Assembly (NCBI GenBank): GCA_903873045.1
Contig: CAIQND010000760.1
Location: forward strand, 1-12,332
DNA from: an uncultured Methylococcaceae bacterium
Lineage (GTDB): Bacteria; Pseudomonadota; Gammaproteobacteria; Methylococcales; Methylomonadaceae
DNA length: 12,332 bases
Direction of reading: 5' to 3'
This document shows positions 1 to 5,947 of this stretch, piece by piece; within the stretch, counting starts at the first letter, position 1; every line of letters starts with the position of its first letter. Position numbers and translations under genes: made by a program. Under the pieces are notes generated by a model. The model searched no databases. It was given only the letters and a program-made list of their open reading frames with translations, and was not told where the DNA came from.

Positions 1-1
1 C

Positions 2-84
2 GGTTACCCTGCTAACATCGTGGCATTAAAGGGCAGGCGTAAAGCCTGCCCCTACAAAAAATGTCCCGGCTAAAGTGGGTAGCC
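2..84. repeat. Probable degenerate miniature element (relative of the 11101-11233 element)
   Basis: Bases 62-84 match the right terminal repeat of the 11101-11233 element at 21 of 23 positions, ending in GTGGGTAGCC. Bases 2-25 are a weak match to the opposite end (GGTTACCC against GGCTACCC). Between them lies a perfect hairpin with 8-bp arms, 31-38 and 44-51, and a 5-base loop. The right repeat is clear. The left repeat, and so the whole-element interpretation, is only suggestive because it sits at the window edge. Confidence 0.5.
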
Positions 85-186
85 AAAAGTAGGATTTTCC
101 CAATCAAGCAAGCGATTGGATTCGTTTAATGGGTAAGTTCTTTCGCAGAAATCACCTTATACCTATCAACCATAAATTAATCTCCG

Positions 187-277
187 TAGAGACGCGATTT
201 ATCGCGTCTAAATGATAACCCGTGGGTTTTCGGATGTAGGGACACGATAAATAGAGACGCGATAAATCGCGTCTCTA
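187..277. repeat. Pair of GACGCGAT palindromes
   Basis: Two copies of one palindrome lie 65 bp apart. The first has arms 191-198 and 201-208 (GACGCGAT/ATCGCGTC). The second is a perfect 26-bp palindrome, 252-277, with 12-bp arms around a central AA. A degraded third copy (GGGACACGATAAA) begins near 239. This looks like a dispersed intergenic repeat. The 252-277 copy lies just past the stop codon of the gene at 322-2103 and could form a stem in its transcript, but no T-run makes it a standard terminator. Confidence 0.7.
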
Positions 278-321
278 CGGTGACGATACCTGTATATTGT
301 CGCCCATGTGTTGTTCATAGT

Positions 322-2103
322 TTAAAGTGTCGGTCTTCGTGCTTCTCGAAACCAGCCTCGGTAGCGTTCCATTTTGGCGTGTTGTTCGGCGGGTGCGTGA
401 CGGCGGCAGGTGGAATACTCTTCTGTACCCGGCTTCGCGCCCCAACGCATTTCGGCGCAGTCGTTGGGATTATAAGCCATTTCGTATAAGAGCTTTCGTG
501 CCAGCACCTCGGCTATGGAAAGCTCCCACAGGCTGCCGTTGGTGCGTGTATAAAAAATGCTGCGTTCCTGGATGCGCCTTGCGTGGTGCAGCTCGATCCA
601 GACCTGGGCTTGTTCGGGACTTCTACCGTTCATCACGAACAAGTCGGGATGACGCATGATTTTCTCGGGCAAATCGGTCAACACCTTGATGGCGATAATG
701 AGGCGCAGGTCACGCGAAGGCGTGGAGTAATCCTCCCAAGACCCGACAGTCTGAAAAATCGCGGCACCGTCCGGCATGGGGATGATGCTGCCGGGGTTCC
801 TGCGAAAATACGTCTCACCGTTATTCACCGAGACTACGCGGGTCTCGATTTGCTCCACCAAGGCATCGAGAGTGGCTTCGTAAGCTTGTTGGGGATCAAG
901 GCCGGCAGGGTTGATGAGCTTGGCCAGTTTGGCATAAAAATCATCTGAAGAGAGTTGAGCTTGTTCCAGGGAAAAAGGGGCGAAGCCGGGGTTGTCAACC
1001 AGTTCATCATTGGCGAGCGTTCGTAATCCGCCCGAGGCCGCACCAACCAAGGGTCGAAAAACCTTAAAGCCAGGCCCTGCATTGGCATTGTTGGCAAACA
1101 AAAAAGTACCTTCCCAAAAGCGTTTACGGGTGACCGAGTTGTCGGGTTGAGCATCGACGGCCAACAACATACCCGGACGATCTACTGTTTGAGCTACCCA
1201 TTCTGCCAACACCAACACATGACCGTAAGGATCGGCATAGACTGTCCCCGGCCAGAGCGTTTCCCGACGGAGAGCGGTAGGGTACAGATCGGTAAACTCG
1301 TCCTCAAGGCCTGTTCGCGCCGAGCCGGAGTGGACGGTATTTGCCAACTGCTCATTGACATGCCTGAAGCTGGCTTGCGAGCTGATGCCGTGAGTGAACT
1401 CGGTATTAACGGTGGCGGCGCCACAACGTGGCGGTGCGTTGGTCGAGCCTCGCCCACAGGCGCGAAAAGCGATTGGCAAACCGACCTTCCAGGCAAAATA
1501 AGCCCGCAAGGTATAGGGCAGGTCGGCGCAATCGGGCGTTAGTGGCAGGTTATTGTCTTCGTTACTGCCGAGATAGTTGTACAGAAAGTTGCTCTCTTGG
1601 TTACGCAACAAGGGTTCCAGGGAAGGTAAGCTCACGTTTTCCTCGTGCGGTGCACCCAATAACGCTTCGATCCAGGCCGAAAAAAAGGCCTCGGTGGCAA
1701 GCCCCCACGCTTTTGAGTTTTCCTGTGTGTCTATCCCATCAATGGTGAGCGGATGGCAAGCGGTAAGCTGACCATTTCGCCCCGCCATCACCTGATAATT
1801 TCCCGCGTTGAGTCCTGCCAAAGCACTGGTCAGACTCCAGGGCGGGCCTCCCCGGTGTAGAAATTGCAGCGGTGTGCGCCGACCTTGGTTGTCGATCAGC
1901 GTCAGTTCTGACAGGGAACCATCCGTAGACACGGCCATGATTTTAATCGGCCTGTCGGCTTTGGGATTAACCGGGGAGATCCAGATATGTGTTTCGCCGG
2001 TTTCTTCGCATGAATAAGCGTCGGCCTGCGCCATCGAAATGCTGGCCACTGTTAGCAGTAGTCCTGCGAGAAAATAATGAAAAATTTTAATTCGGGTTGT
2101 CAT
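322..2103 (-). CDS. Exported protein of unknown function, possible papain/transglutaminase-like fold
   Basis: This 593-residue protein belongs to no family I can name. Residues 1-28 form a clear Sec signal peptide: basic TTRIK, a hydrophobic core, then a likely cleavage after SMAQA, so the product should be periplasmic or secreted. Residues 39-120 look like a small beta-rich domain. The central part holds DCADLPYTLRAYFAWKVGLP (Cys192), then YADPYGHVLVLAEW (His295) and LLAVDAQPD (Asp317). A Cys opening a helix, followed by His and Asp on strands, is the order found in papain-like and transglutaminase-like enzymes, so I infer a possible peptidase or amidase. The C-terminal tail (540-593) is rich in Cys, Trp and Arg (NPNDCAEMRWG, STCRRHAPAEQ). 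The ATG at 2103 directly precedes the signal peptide; no strong ribosome site is visible. It appears monocistronic. Confidence 0.85.
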   Translation of the reverse strand: MTTRIKIFHYFLAGLLLTVASISMAQADAYSCEETGETHIWISPVNPKADRPIKIMAVSTDGSLSELTLIDNQGRRTPLQFLHRGGPPWSLTSALAGLNAGNYQVMAGRNGQLTACHPLTIDGIDTQENSKAWGLATEAFFSAWIEALLGAPHEENVSLPSLEPLLRNQESNFLYNYLGSNEDNNLPLTPDCADLPYTLRAYFAWKVGLPIAFRACGRGSTNAPPRCGAATVNTEFTHGISSQASFRHVNEQLANTVHSGSARTGLEDEFTDLYPTALRRETLWPGTVYADPYGHVLVLAEWVAQTVDRPGMLLAVDAQPDNSVTRKRFWEGTFLFANNANAGPGFKVFRPLVGAASGGLRTLANDELVDNPGFAPFSLEQAQLSSDDFYAKLAKLINPAGLDPQQAYEATLDALVEQIETRVVSVNNGETYFRRNPGSIIPMPDGAAIFQTVGSWEDYSTPSRDLRLIIAIKVLTDLPEKIMRHPDLFVMNGRSPEQAQVWIELHHARRIQERSIFYTRTNGSLWELSIAEVLARKLLYEMAYNPNDCAEMRWGAKPGTEEYSTCRRHAPAEQHAKMERYRGWFREARRPTL

Positions 2104-2248
2104 GTCCGCATGTCCGTTCTAATAATAGGCGGGTTTCGTCACCTGAACTGGCTATTAAGCAGTCACTCGTAAGTTTCTTAATAAAAATGACTATTGACAG
2201 TATAGTGTGTAATTATATTCATTATGAAACAACTTGTTAATATCACAA

Positions 2249-2646
2249 ATGCTTACTGTAAAATCGCTTTTCCCAGAAGAAACAGAAACACTGAACGAAT
2301 TACACAAATACCATCCTATAGACTTTCAGATATTAAATTTCCAGCTTTACTAATTAAAAACCTTTAAAATCAATGCGTTTCTTGGTGTTACTTGGAAGTT
2401 ATTTATCTGAAAGTCTATAGCCATGTATAGCGTATGCCGACAAACAGTCTCTATCTGGCTGCATAGTTGGGAGTCATCGGGCGTTTGCGCCTTACTCGCC
2501 AGAGCTGAATATCATTGAGATAGTTTGGAGAAAAATAAAATACGAGCGGATGCCTTTTTCAGCCTATACCTCGTTTAAGAATTTAAAGGAGAGTCTATAT
2601 GAAATATTGGCCAGTATAGGGAAATCAAACACGATTGCGTTTTCCT
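2249..2646 (+). pseudogene. IS630-family transposase remnant
   Basis: The start ATG at 2249 encodes MLTVKSLFPEETETLNELHK followed by YHP, which resembles the first helix of IS630 transposases (...LxELHRxHP). The frame then runs into the palindrome at 2316 and stops at 2351-2353. From about 2481 the same strand encodes AFAPYSPELNIIEIVWRKIK and then YERMPFSAYTSFKNLKESL, ending at TAA 2644-2646. PYSPELNxIExxWRxxK is the hallmark of the last catalytic acidic residue region of IS630 DDE transposases. About two thirds of the normal protein of roughly 340 residues is gone, so it cannot be active. Confidence 0.85.
2316..2420. mobile_element. 105-bp palindromic miniature element, copy A
   Basis: Inverted arms of about 28 bp (2316-2343 and 2393-2420) begin with the same 17 bases (CTATAGACTTTCAGATA), followed by a region with a few mismatches, around a spacer of about 49 bp. 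The outer ends carry TA, compatible with a Tc1/mariner-type target. A second copy of nearly equal length lies at 10836-10939 in opposite orientation and shares both arms and a central CTTTAAAATCA. No coding capacity is present, so it would have to move through a transposase supplied in trans. It interrupts the IS630 transposase remnant. Confidence 0.75.
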
Positions 2647-2762
2647 AAAAATGTCAGTGAACTTTTGAGTTACTACTTATCTATTAGGTTTATATTTTGC
2701 TCTAATCAATTAGCCGATAAAAATCGTAAGCGTTCAGTCCTGCCAATCCTCTCGAACTGATC

Positions 2763-2931
2763 TCATTTGAGTTTTTCAATCATTGTCGGAGTCAAAGGCA
2801 GTAATTCATCAAAACGGCTATTTGATCAAGTAGGCAATTTTTCCAAGGTTCCCTTTAGCCACGTTTCGGGATTTAAACTATTCAGCTTGGCGTTACCCAG
2901 CAAGGTCTCAATAGCGGTCACTCTGTAATTG
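2763..2931 (-). pseudogene. IS66-family transposase C-terminal fragment
   Basis: Read right to left, this encodes LNNYRVTAIETLLGNAKLN, then SLNPETWLKGTLEKLPT, an in-frame TGA, then SNSRFDELLPLTP and more before a second stop at 2763-2765. It corresponds to the C-terminal segment of IS66 transposases (pattern AxYSLIxTAKLNGxxPxxYLxxVLxRLPxHPxxRxDELLPW). The internal stop and the lack of any upstream transposase show it is a dead tail. No IS66 ends were found nearby. Confidence 0.8.
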
Positions 2932-2937
2932 TTCAGC

Positions 2938-2959
2938 CCCCCTTTTTTTTCAAAGGGGG
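2938..2959. repeat. CCCCCTTT/AAAGGGGG hairpin
   Basis: Arms 2938-2945 and 2952-2959 pair perfectly over 8 bp. It lies 26 bp beyond the stop codon of the CPBP gene. A related hairpin (arms CCCTCTTT/AAAGAGGG) lies at 7996-8014 after metG, so this looks like a dispersed intergenic repeat. It could end or stabilise the CPBP transcript, but there is no T-run on that strand. Confidence 0.5.
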
Positions 2960-2985
2960 CAACTACATCTTGAGACTGACAATTT

Positions 2986-3591
2986 TTAATCTTTTGTAGT
3001 GTCTGATAAACTGGCTCGATACACGCGCATCAACGCGACAAAAGTGAGAAAATCATAAAGTCCGTGAATAATGACAGGAATTAATAAATTTCTGTCACCG
3101 CTATAATCTAAAGATAAGCCTAAATAAATCCCGACCAGAGCTGCCAATACGGCATAAAGTGGCGTTACTGCATGGACCAATCCAAAAATGATGTTACTGG
3201 CGATTAAACCTGTCGTTATGCCCCATGAATTCTCTATCCATGGCTGAATGACGCCGCGAAACAAAAGCTCTTCTGCTATTCCGGCTATGGCTGCCAGTAT
3301 CAATAGATCGCTCCAGTGATAGCTATGTAATCCGGGCCCCAAGGTATTTAGCAGTAATTTCCTGATCTTGACTACTGATTCTCCCTGCAATTTTTCCAAT
3401 GCCAGAAACATTAAGAACAAGGGTAGGGTGCCTATCACTCCATAAGCAATGGCAGTTTCTGAAAAATAAATATGTTCGAACGGGTCAATATTGGCAACCC
3501 AGCCTAAAAATATTGCCACTAAAATCAAAGAAGCCTCAAAATAACAGGCTGATTTAAAGAATTCATCAAGTTTAAACAGTGATTTAGCCAT
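2986..3591 (-). CDS. CPBP-family intramembrane glutamic endopeptidase
   Basis: This 201-residue membrane protein carries the three motifs of the CPBP (CAAX-processing/Abi) protease family: EELLFR at 107-112, FGLVH at 136-140 and HGLYD at 176-180. The paired glutamates and the two histidines are the expected catalytic residues inside the membrane. Hydrophobic segments lie around 20-33, 48-64, 95-108, 125-138, 143-160 and 168-188. Family members process prenylated or other membrane substrates, or serve in bacteriocin immunity; the substrate here cannot be told. It is divergent from ycgL with an 84-bp gap and is not linked to bacteriocin or defence genes. The ATG at 3591 is the first start and has no obvious ribosome site. 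Confidence 0.9.
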   Translation of the reverse strand: MAKSLFKLDEFFKSACYFEASLILVAIFLGWVANIDPFEHIYFSETAIAYGVIGTLPLFLMFLALEKLQGESVVKIRKLLLNTLGPGLHSYHWSDLLILAAIAGIAEELLFRGVIQPWIENSWGITTGLIASNIIFGLVHAVTPLYAVLAALVGIYLGLSLDYSGDRNLLIPVIIHGLYDFLTFVALMRVYRASLSDTTKD

Positions 3592-3675
3592 TGCGTGTAT
3601 TTGTAAAATTAAGGATGAGGCATTCTAAACAAAAATGGTTAAAATAGCTGTTTTGATTCATTATTATTCAATATT

Positions 3676-3918
3676 ATGCAGTGTTTTATCTATAAAAGCC
3701 TGAAAAAAGACTACCTTTATTTGTATATCGTTAACAAAGATGATTTTTCAAAAGTACCGGAGGCGCTGCTTAACAGCTTTGGAAAAATGGAATTTGTGAT
3801 GGATATAGCGCTATCGCAAGAACGGAAATTAGCGAGGGAAGATGCAGGAAAGATCATGGACAGCCTTAAGGCTCAAGGTTTTTTTGTGCAATTGCCACCG
3901 CAAAGAGAGACAGCATAA
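3676..3918 (+). CDS. ycgL: YcgL domain-containing protein
   Basis: This 80-residue protein matches the small YcgL family of Gammaproteobacteria. It opens with QCFIYKSLKKDYLYLYI, followed by FSKVPEALLNSFGKMEFVMD and a C-terminal AQGFFVQLPP, which are the family landmarks. It is likely a soluble cytoplasmic protein with a single alpha/beta fold. The biochemical role of the family is not established. It is convergent with dcd (34-bp gap) and divergent from the CPBP protease gene, so it probably has its own promoter in 3592-3675, although no clear promoter boxes were seen. Confidence 0.9.
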   Translation: MQCFIYKSLKKDYLYLYIVNKDDFSKVPEALLNSFGKMEFVMDIALSQERKLAREDAGKIMDSLKAQGFFVQLPPQRETA

Positions 3919-3952
3919 ATACCGTCATGCTTTGCGGATCTGGCGACTGACC

Positions 3953-4519
3953 TTATGCTTTGGGTAACGTAACCCCTGTCTGCCCCTGATACTTACCGGC
4001 TCTGTCTTTATAAGAGGTCTCACACACCTCATCGCTACCAAAAAAGAGCATTTGGGCCACGCCTTCATTGGCATATATTTTTGCGGGAAGTGTTGTGGTA
4101 TTGGAAAATTCCAAGGTTACGTGACCTTCCCATTCGGGTTCCAAAGGCGTGACGTTAACAATAATGCCACAGCGGGCATACGTTGACTTGCCCAAGCAAA
4201 TAGTCAGTACATCACGCGGAATCCGAAAATACTCAACCGTACGCGCCAATGCAAACGAATTGGGCGGAATAATGCAAACATCGGATTTAACATCGACAAA
4301 ACTGTTTGAATCAAAGTTTTTTGGATCAACAATAGCCGAATTGATATTGGTAAATATTTTAAACTCATCCGAGCACCGAACATCATAACCATAGCTTGAA
4401 GTGCCGTAGGAAATAACACGACCCTGTTCAGAATCCCTGACTTGACCACTTTCAAACGGCTCTATCATGCCGTGCTGTTGCGCCATGCGGCGAATCCACT
4501 TGTCCGACTTTATACTCAT
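3953..4519 (-). CDS. dcd: dCTP deaminase
   Basis: The enzyme deaminates dCTP to dUTP, the main bacterial source of dUMP for thymidylate synthesis. The protein has 188 residues, the full family length. It has SSYGYDVR at 41-48, the phosphate-binding GKSTYAR at 110-116, TLEFSN at 135-140 containing the probable catalytic Glu137, and the C-terminal flap GQTGVTLP near 179-186. It belongs to the homotrimeric Dcd/dUTPase fold. It lies downstream of apbC on the same strand, separated by 138 bp that contain an inverted repeat, so co-transcription is possible but not assured. I recall the same order next to metG and apbC in Pseudomonas. Confidence 0.96.
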   Translation of the reverse strand: MSIKSDKWIRRMAQQHGMIEPFESGQVRDSEQGRVISYGTSSYGYDVRCSDEFKIFTNINSAIVDPKNFDSNSFVDVKSDVCIIPPNSFALARTVEYFRIPRDVLTICLGKSTYARCGIIVNVTPLEPEWEGHVTLEFSNTTTLPAKIYANEGVAQMLFFGSDEVCETSYKDRAGKYQGQTGVTLPKA

Positions 4520-4574
4520 GAAATATTAATTAGGTTAAAGGTTAATTATACAATGCCATTTAGTTAAGCTGTTC

Positions 4575-4620
4575 GCTGAGCGGAGTCGAAGCGATTTTTC
4601 TGGCTTCGGCCCCGCTCAGC
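4575..4620. repeat. REP-like inverted repeat between apbC and dcd
   Basis: Arms 4575-4592 and 4603-4620 pair over 18 bp with about two mismatches (GCTGAGCGG...CGAAGC) around a 10-base loop. The CTGAGC...GTCGAAGC core resembles the inner palindrome at 11137-11195. It lies 37 bp past the apbC stop codon and could attenuate transcription into dcd or stabilise the apbC message. There is no T-run, so I call it a repeat and not a terminator. Confidence 0.6.
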
Positions 4621-4657
4621 CAACGGTGCTCAGCCTTGCTCTGCTGAACTTTGAGGC

Positions 4658-5749
4658 TTAAGTATTTTGCACCACAATAGTAGGAAATCGGGTGCTAAAA
4701 TCCTTGCTTTTTAATGCCAGCTTTGCGGCTGTTTTACGTGCAATTTCTTTGTAAATTTGTGCCGCACGTCCATCAGGTTCAGCCACTACAGTAGGCATTC
4801 CTGAATCAGCTTGTTGTCGAATTCTAATGTCTAGCGGCAGAGATCCCAGAAAATCAACCTTGTTTATATCCGCCATGGCAGCACCGCCGCCTTCACCAAA
4901 AATAGCCTCGGCGTGACCACACTCGCTGCAAATATGCATACTCATGTTTTCAACAATACCGAGTACCGGCACGTTAACTTTTGCAAACATTCCCAAGCCG
5001 CGCTGGGCATCAATCAAGGCAATGTCTTGGGGTGTTGTGACGATGACGGCACCACTAACTGGAATTTGTTGGGCTAAAGTCAGTTGAATATCGCCGGTTC
5101 CGGGCGGTAAGTCGATGATTAAATAATCCACATCAACCCAGTTGGTATCCCTTAATAACTGCTGCAAGGTGTTGGTTGCCATAGGGCCACGCCAAATCAT
5201 CGGCTGACCGGCTTCAATCAAATAACCAATCGACATGGTTTGTACGCCGTAAGCCATTTTAGGTGTCATGGTTTTGTTGTCGATGCTATCAGGTAAACCC
5301 GACAAGCCCAACATGGTTGGAATGCTGGGGCCATAAATATCGGCATCCAATATACCTACCATCGCCCCTTCTGCTGCCAATGCCAGCGCCAGATTAACCG
5401 CTGTCGTTGACTTGCCGACACCACCTTTACCGGATGCTACGGCAATAATATTTTTTATATTAGGCTGAGGTTTTAAGGCCTGTTGTACCGCATGAGACAG
5501 AATTTTTACCGTCACATCAACCGTAACACTTTCTACTCCGTCCAGCGTTGCCAGTAAATCTTCAACAGACGCTTTTAATTGATCAATAGTACTTTTTCCA
5601 GGATATCCCAACTCCAGCTTAACGCTGACATTAGCACCCTCAATATTGATTGCTTTAACTGATTTTGCAGTAACCAAATCGATGCCATGATTGGGATCGA
5701 TAAAGGTTTTCAGTAGGTCTTCTACAGCCGTCTTTTCCAGGTATGCCAT
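4658..5749 (-). CDS. apbC: Iron-sulfur cluster carrier ATPase ApbC (Mrp)
   Basis: This 363-residue Mrp/NBP35-type P-loop ATPase binds and passes on Fe-S clusters in the cytoplasm. Residues 1-85 form the MIP18/DUF59-type domain. The ATPase follows, with a deviant Walker A GKGGVGKST at 107-115, LDADIYGPS at 134-142, Walker B-like IIDLPPGTGD at 211-220, and ENMSMHICSECG, where Cys274 and Cys277 form the CxxC thought to hold the cluster between two subunits. The length is normal and all key residues are present. The ATG at 5749 is preceded by TGAGAA at a reasonable distance for a ribosome site. It is divergent from metG, an arrangement also known from E. coli and Pseudomonas. Confidence 0.96.
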   Translation of the reverse strand: MAYLEKTAVEDLLKTFIDPNHGIDLVTAKSVKAINIEGANVSVKLELGYPGKSTIDQLKASVEDLLATLDGVESVTVDVTVKILSHAVQQALKPQPNIKNIIAVASGKGGVGKSTTAVNLALALAAEGAMVGILDADIYGPSIPTMLGLSGLPDSIDNKTMTPKMAYGVQTMSIGYLIEAGQPMIWRGPMATNTLQQLLRDTNWVDVDYLIIDLPPGTGDIQLTLAQQIPVSGAVIVTTPQDIALIDAQRGLGMFAKVNVPVLGIVENMSMHICSECGHAEAIFGEGGGAAMADINKVDFLGSLPLDIRIRQQADSGMPTVVAEPDGRAAQIYKEIARKTAAKLALKSKDFSTRFPTIVVQNT

Positions 5750-5947
5750 GATTATTCTCAGTAATTTTAGTCACTACAGTTTTGTAAGTAAATTCAATAT
5801 TAGCCGCTGAATCTACTTAAGATAGTTAGTATTCTACAGTTTTTTAAATAAAATTTATTTTTTAGCGGTGTTCTATTCTGTAGTCGCGTTAATTTTATGC
5901 GATAATCATCTGATTGTTTGTTTTCATATCCCTTAATTCTTTGCATC
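5750..5947. promoter_or_regulatory. Divergent apbC/metG control region
   Basis: These 198 AT-rich bases must hold promoters for both genes. CTACAGTTTT occurs twice as a direct repeat 60 bp apart (5774 and 5834). A GATAAT hexamer at 5901-5906 could be a metG -10 box, but no good -35 box sits at the right distance. No leader hairpin or T-box-like structure was recognised. Confidence 0.4.

Larger units (their letters stand above)
2158..2677 (+). mobile_element. Collapsed IS630-family element with both ends preserved
   Basis: The imperfect inverted repeats 2157-2175 and 2660-2678 match at 15 of 19 positions. TA dinucleotides flank both sides (2156-2157 and 2678-2679), as expected for IS630/Tc1-mariner transposition. 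Inside lie a start of a transposase gene (2249), preceded by TTGACA (2194-2199) and an AT-rich stretch usable as a promoter, and a matching transposase C-terminus (to 2646). At 520 bp it is about half the usual length of roughly 1.1 kb. The middle of the transposase is missing and a 105-bp palindrome occupies the gap. Confidence 0.75.

Noticed and set aside
79..180. Minus-strand open stretch reading DFCERTYPLNESNRLLDWEN
   Set aside because: It looks protein-like but is under 35 codons, has a stop just upstream and no start, and its end lies in the repeat at 62-84. It could be a gene scrap, but there is not enough to support it.
322..2103. Several long plus-strand open frames across the exported-protein gene
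   Set aside because: They lie opposite a long gene with a clear signal peptide and motifs, and their translations look like low-complexity antisense.
2986..3591. CPBP (Abi-family) protein as part of a phage-defence or bacteriocin system
   Set aside because: The neighbours are housekeeping genes and IS scraps; no toxin, bacteriocin or defence partner is present.
5918..5947. Upstream TTG start for metG
   Set aside because: It adds ten residues (starting FSYPLILCI) not expected before MSDRKILVTSALPY, and no ribosome site supports it.
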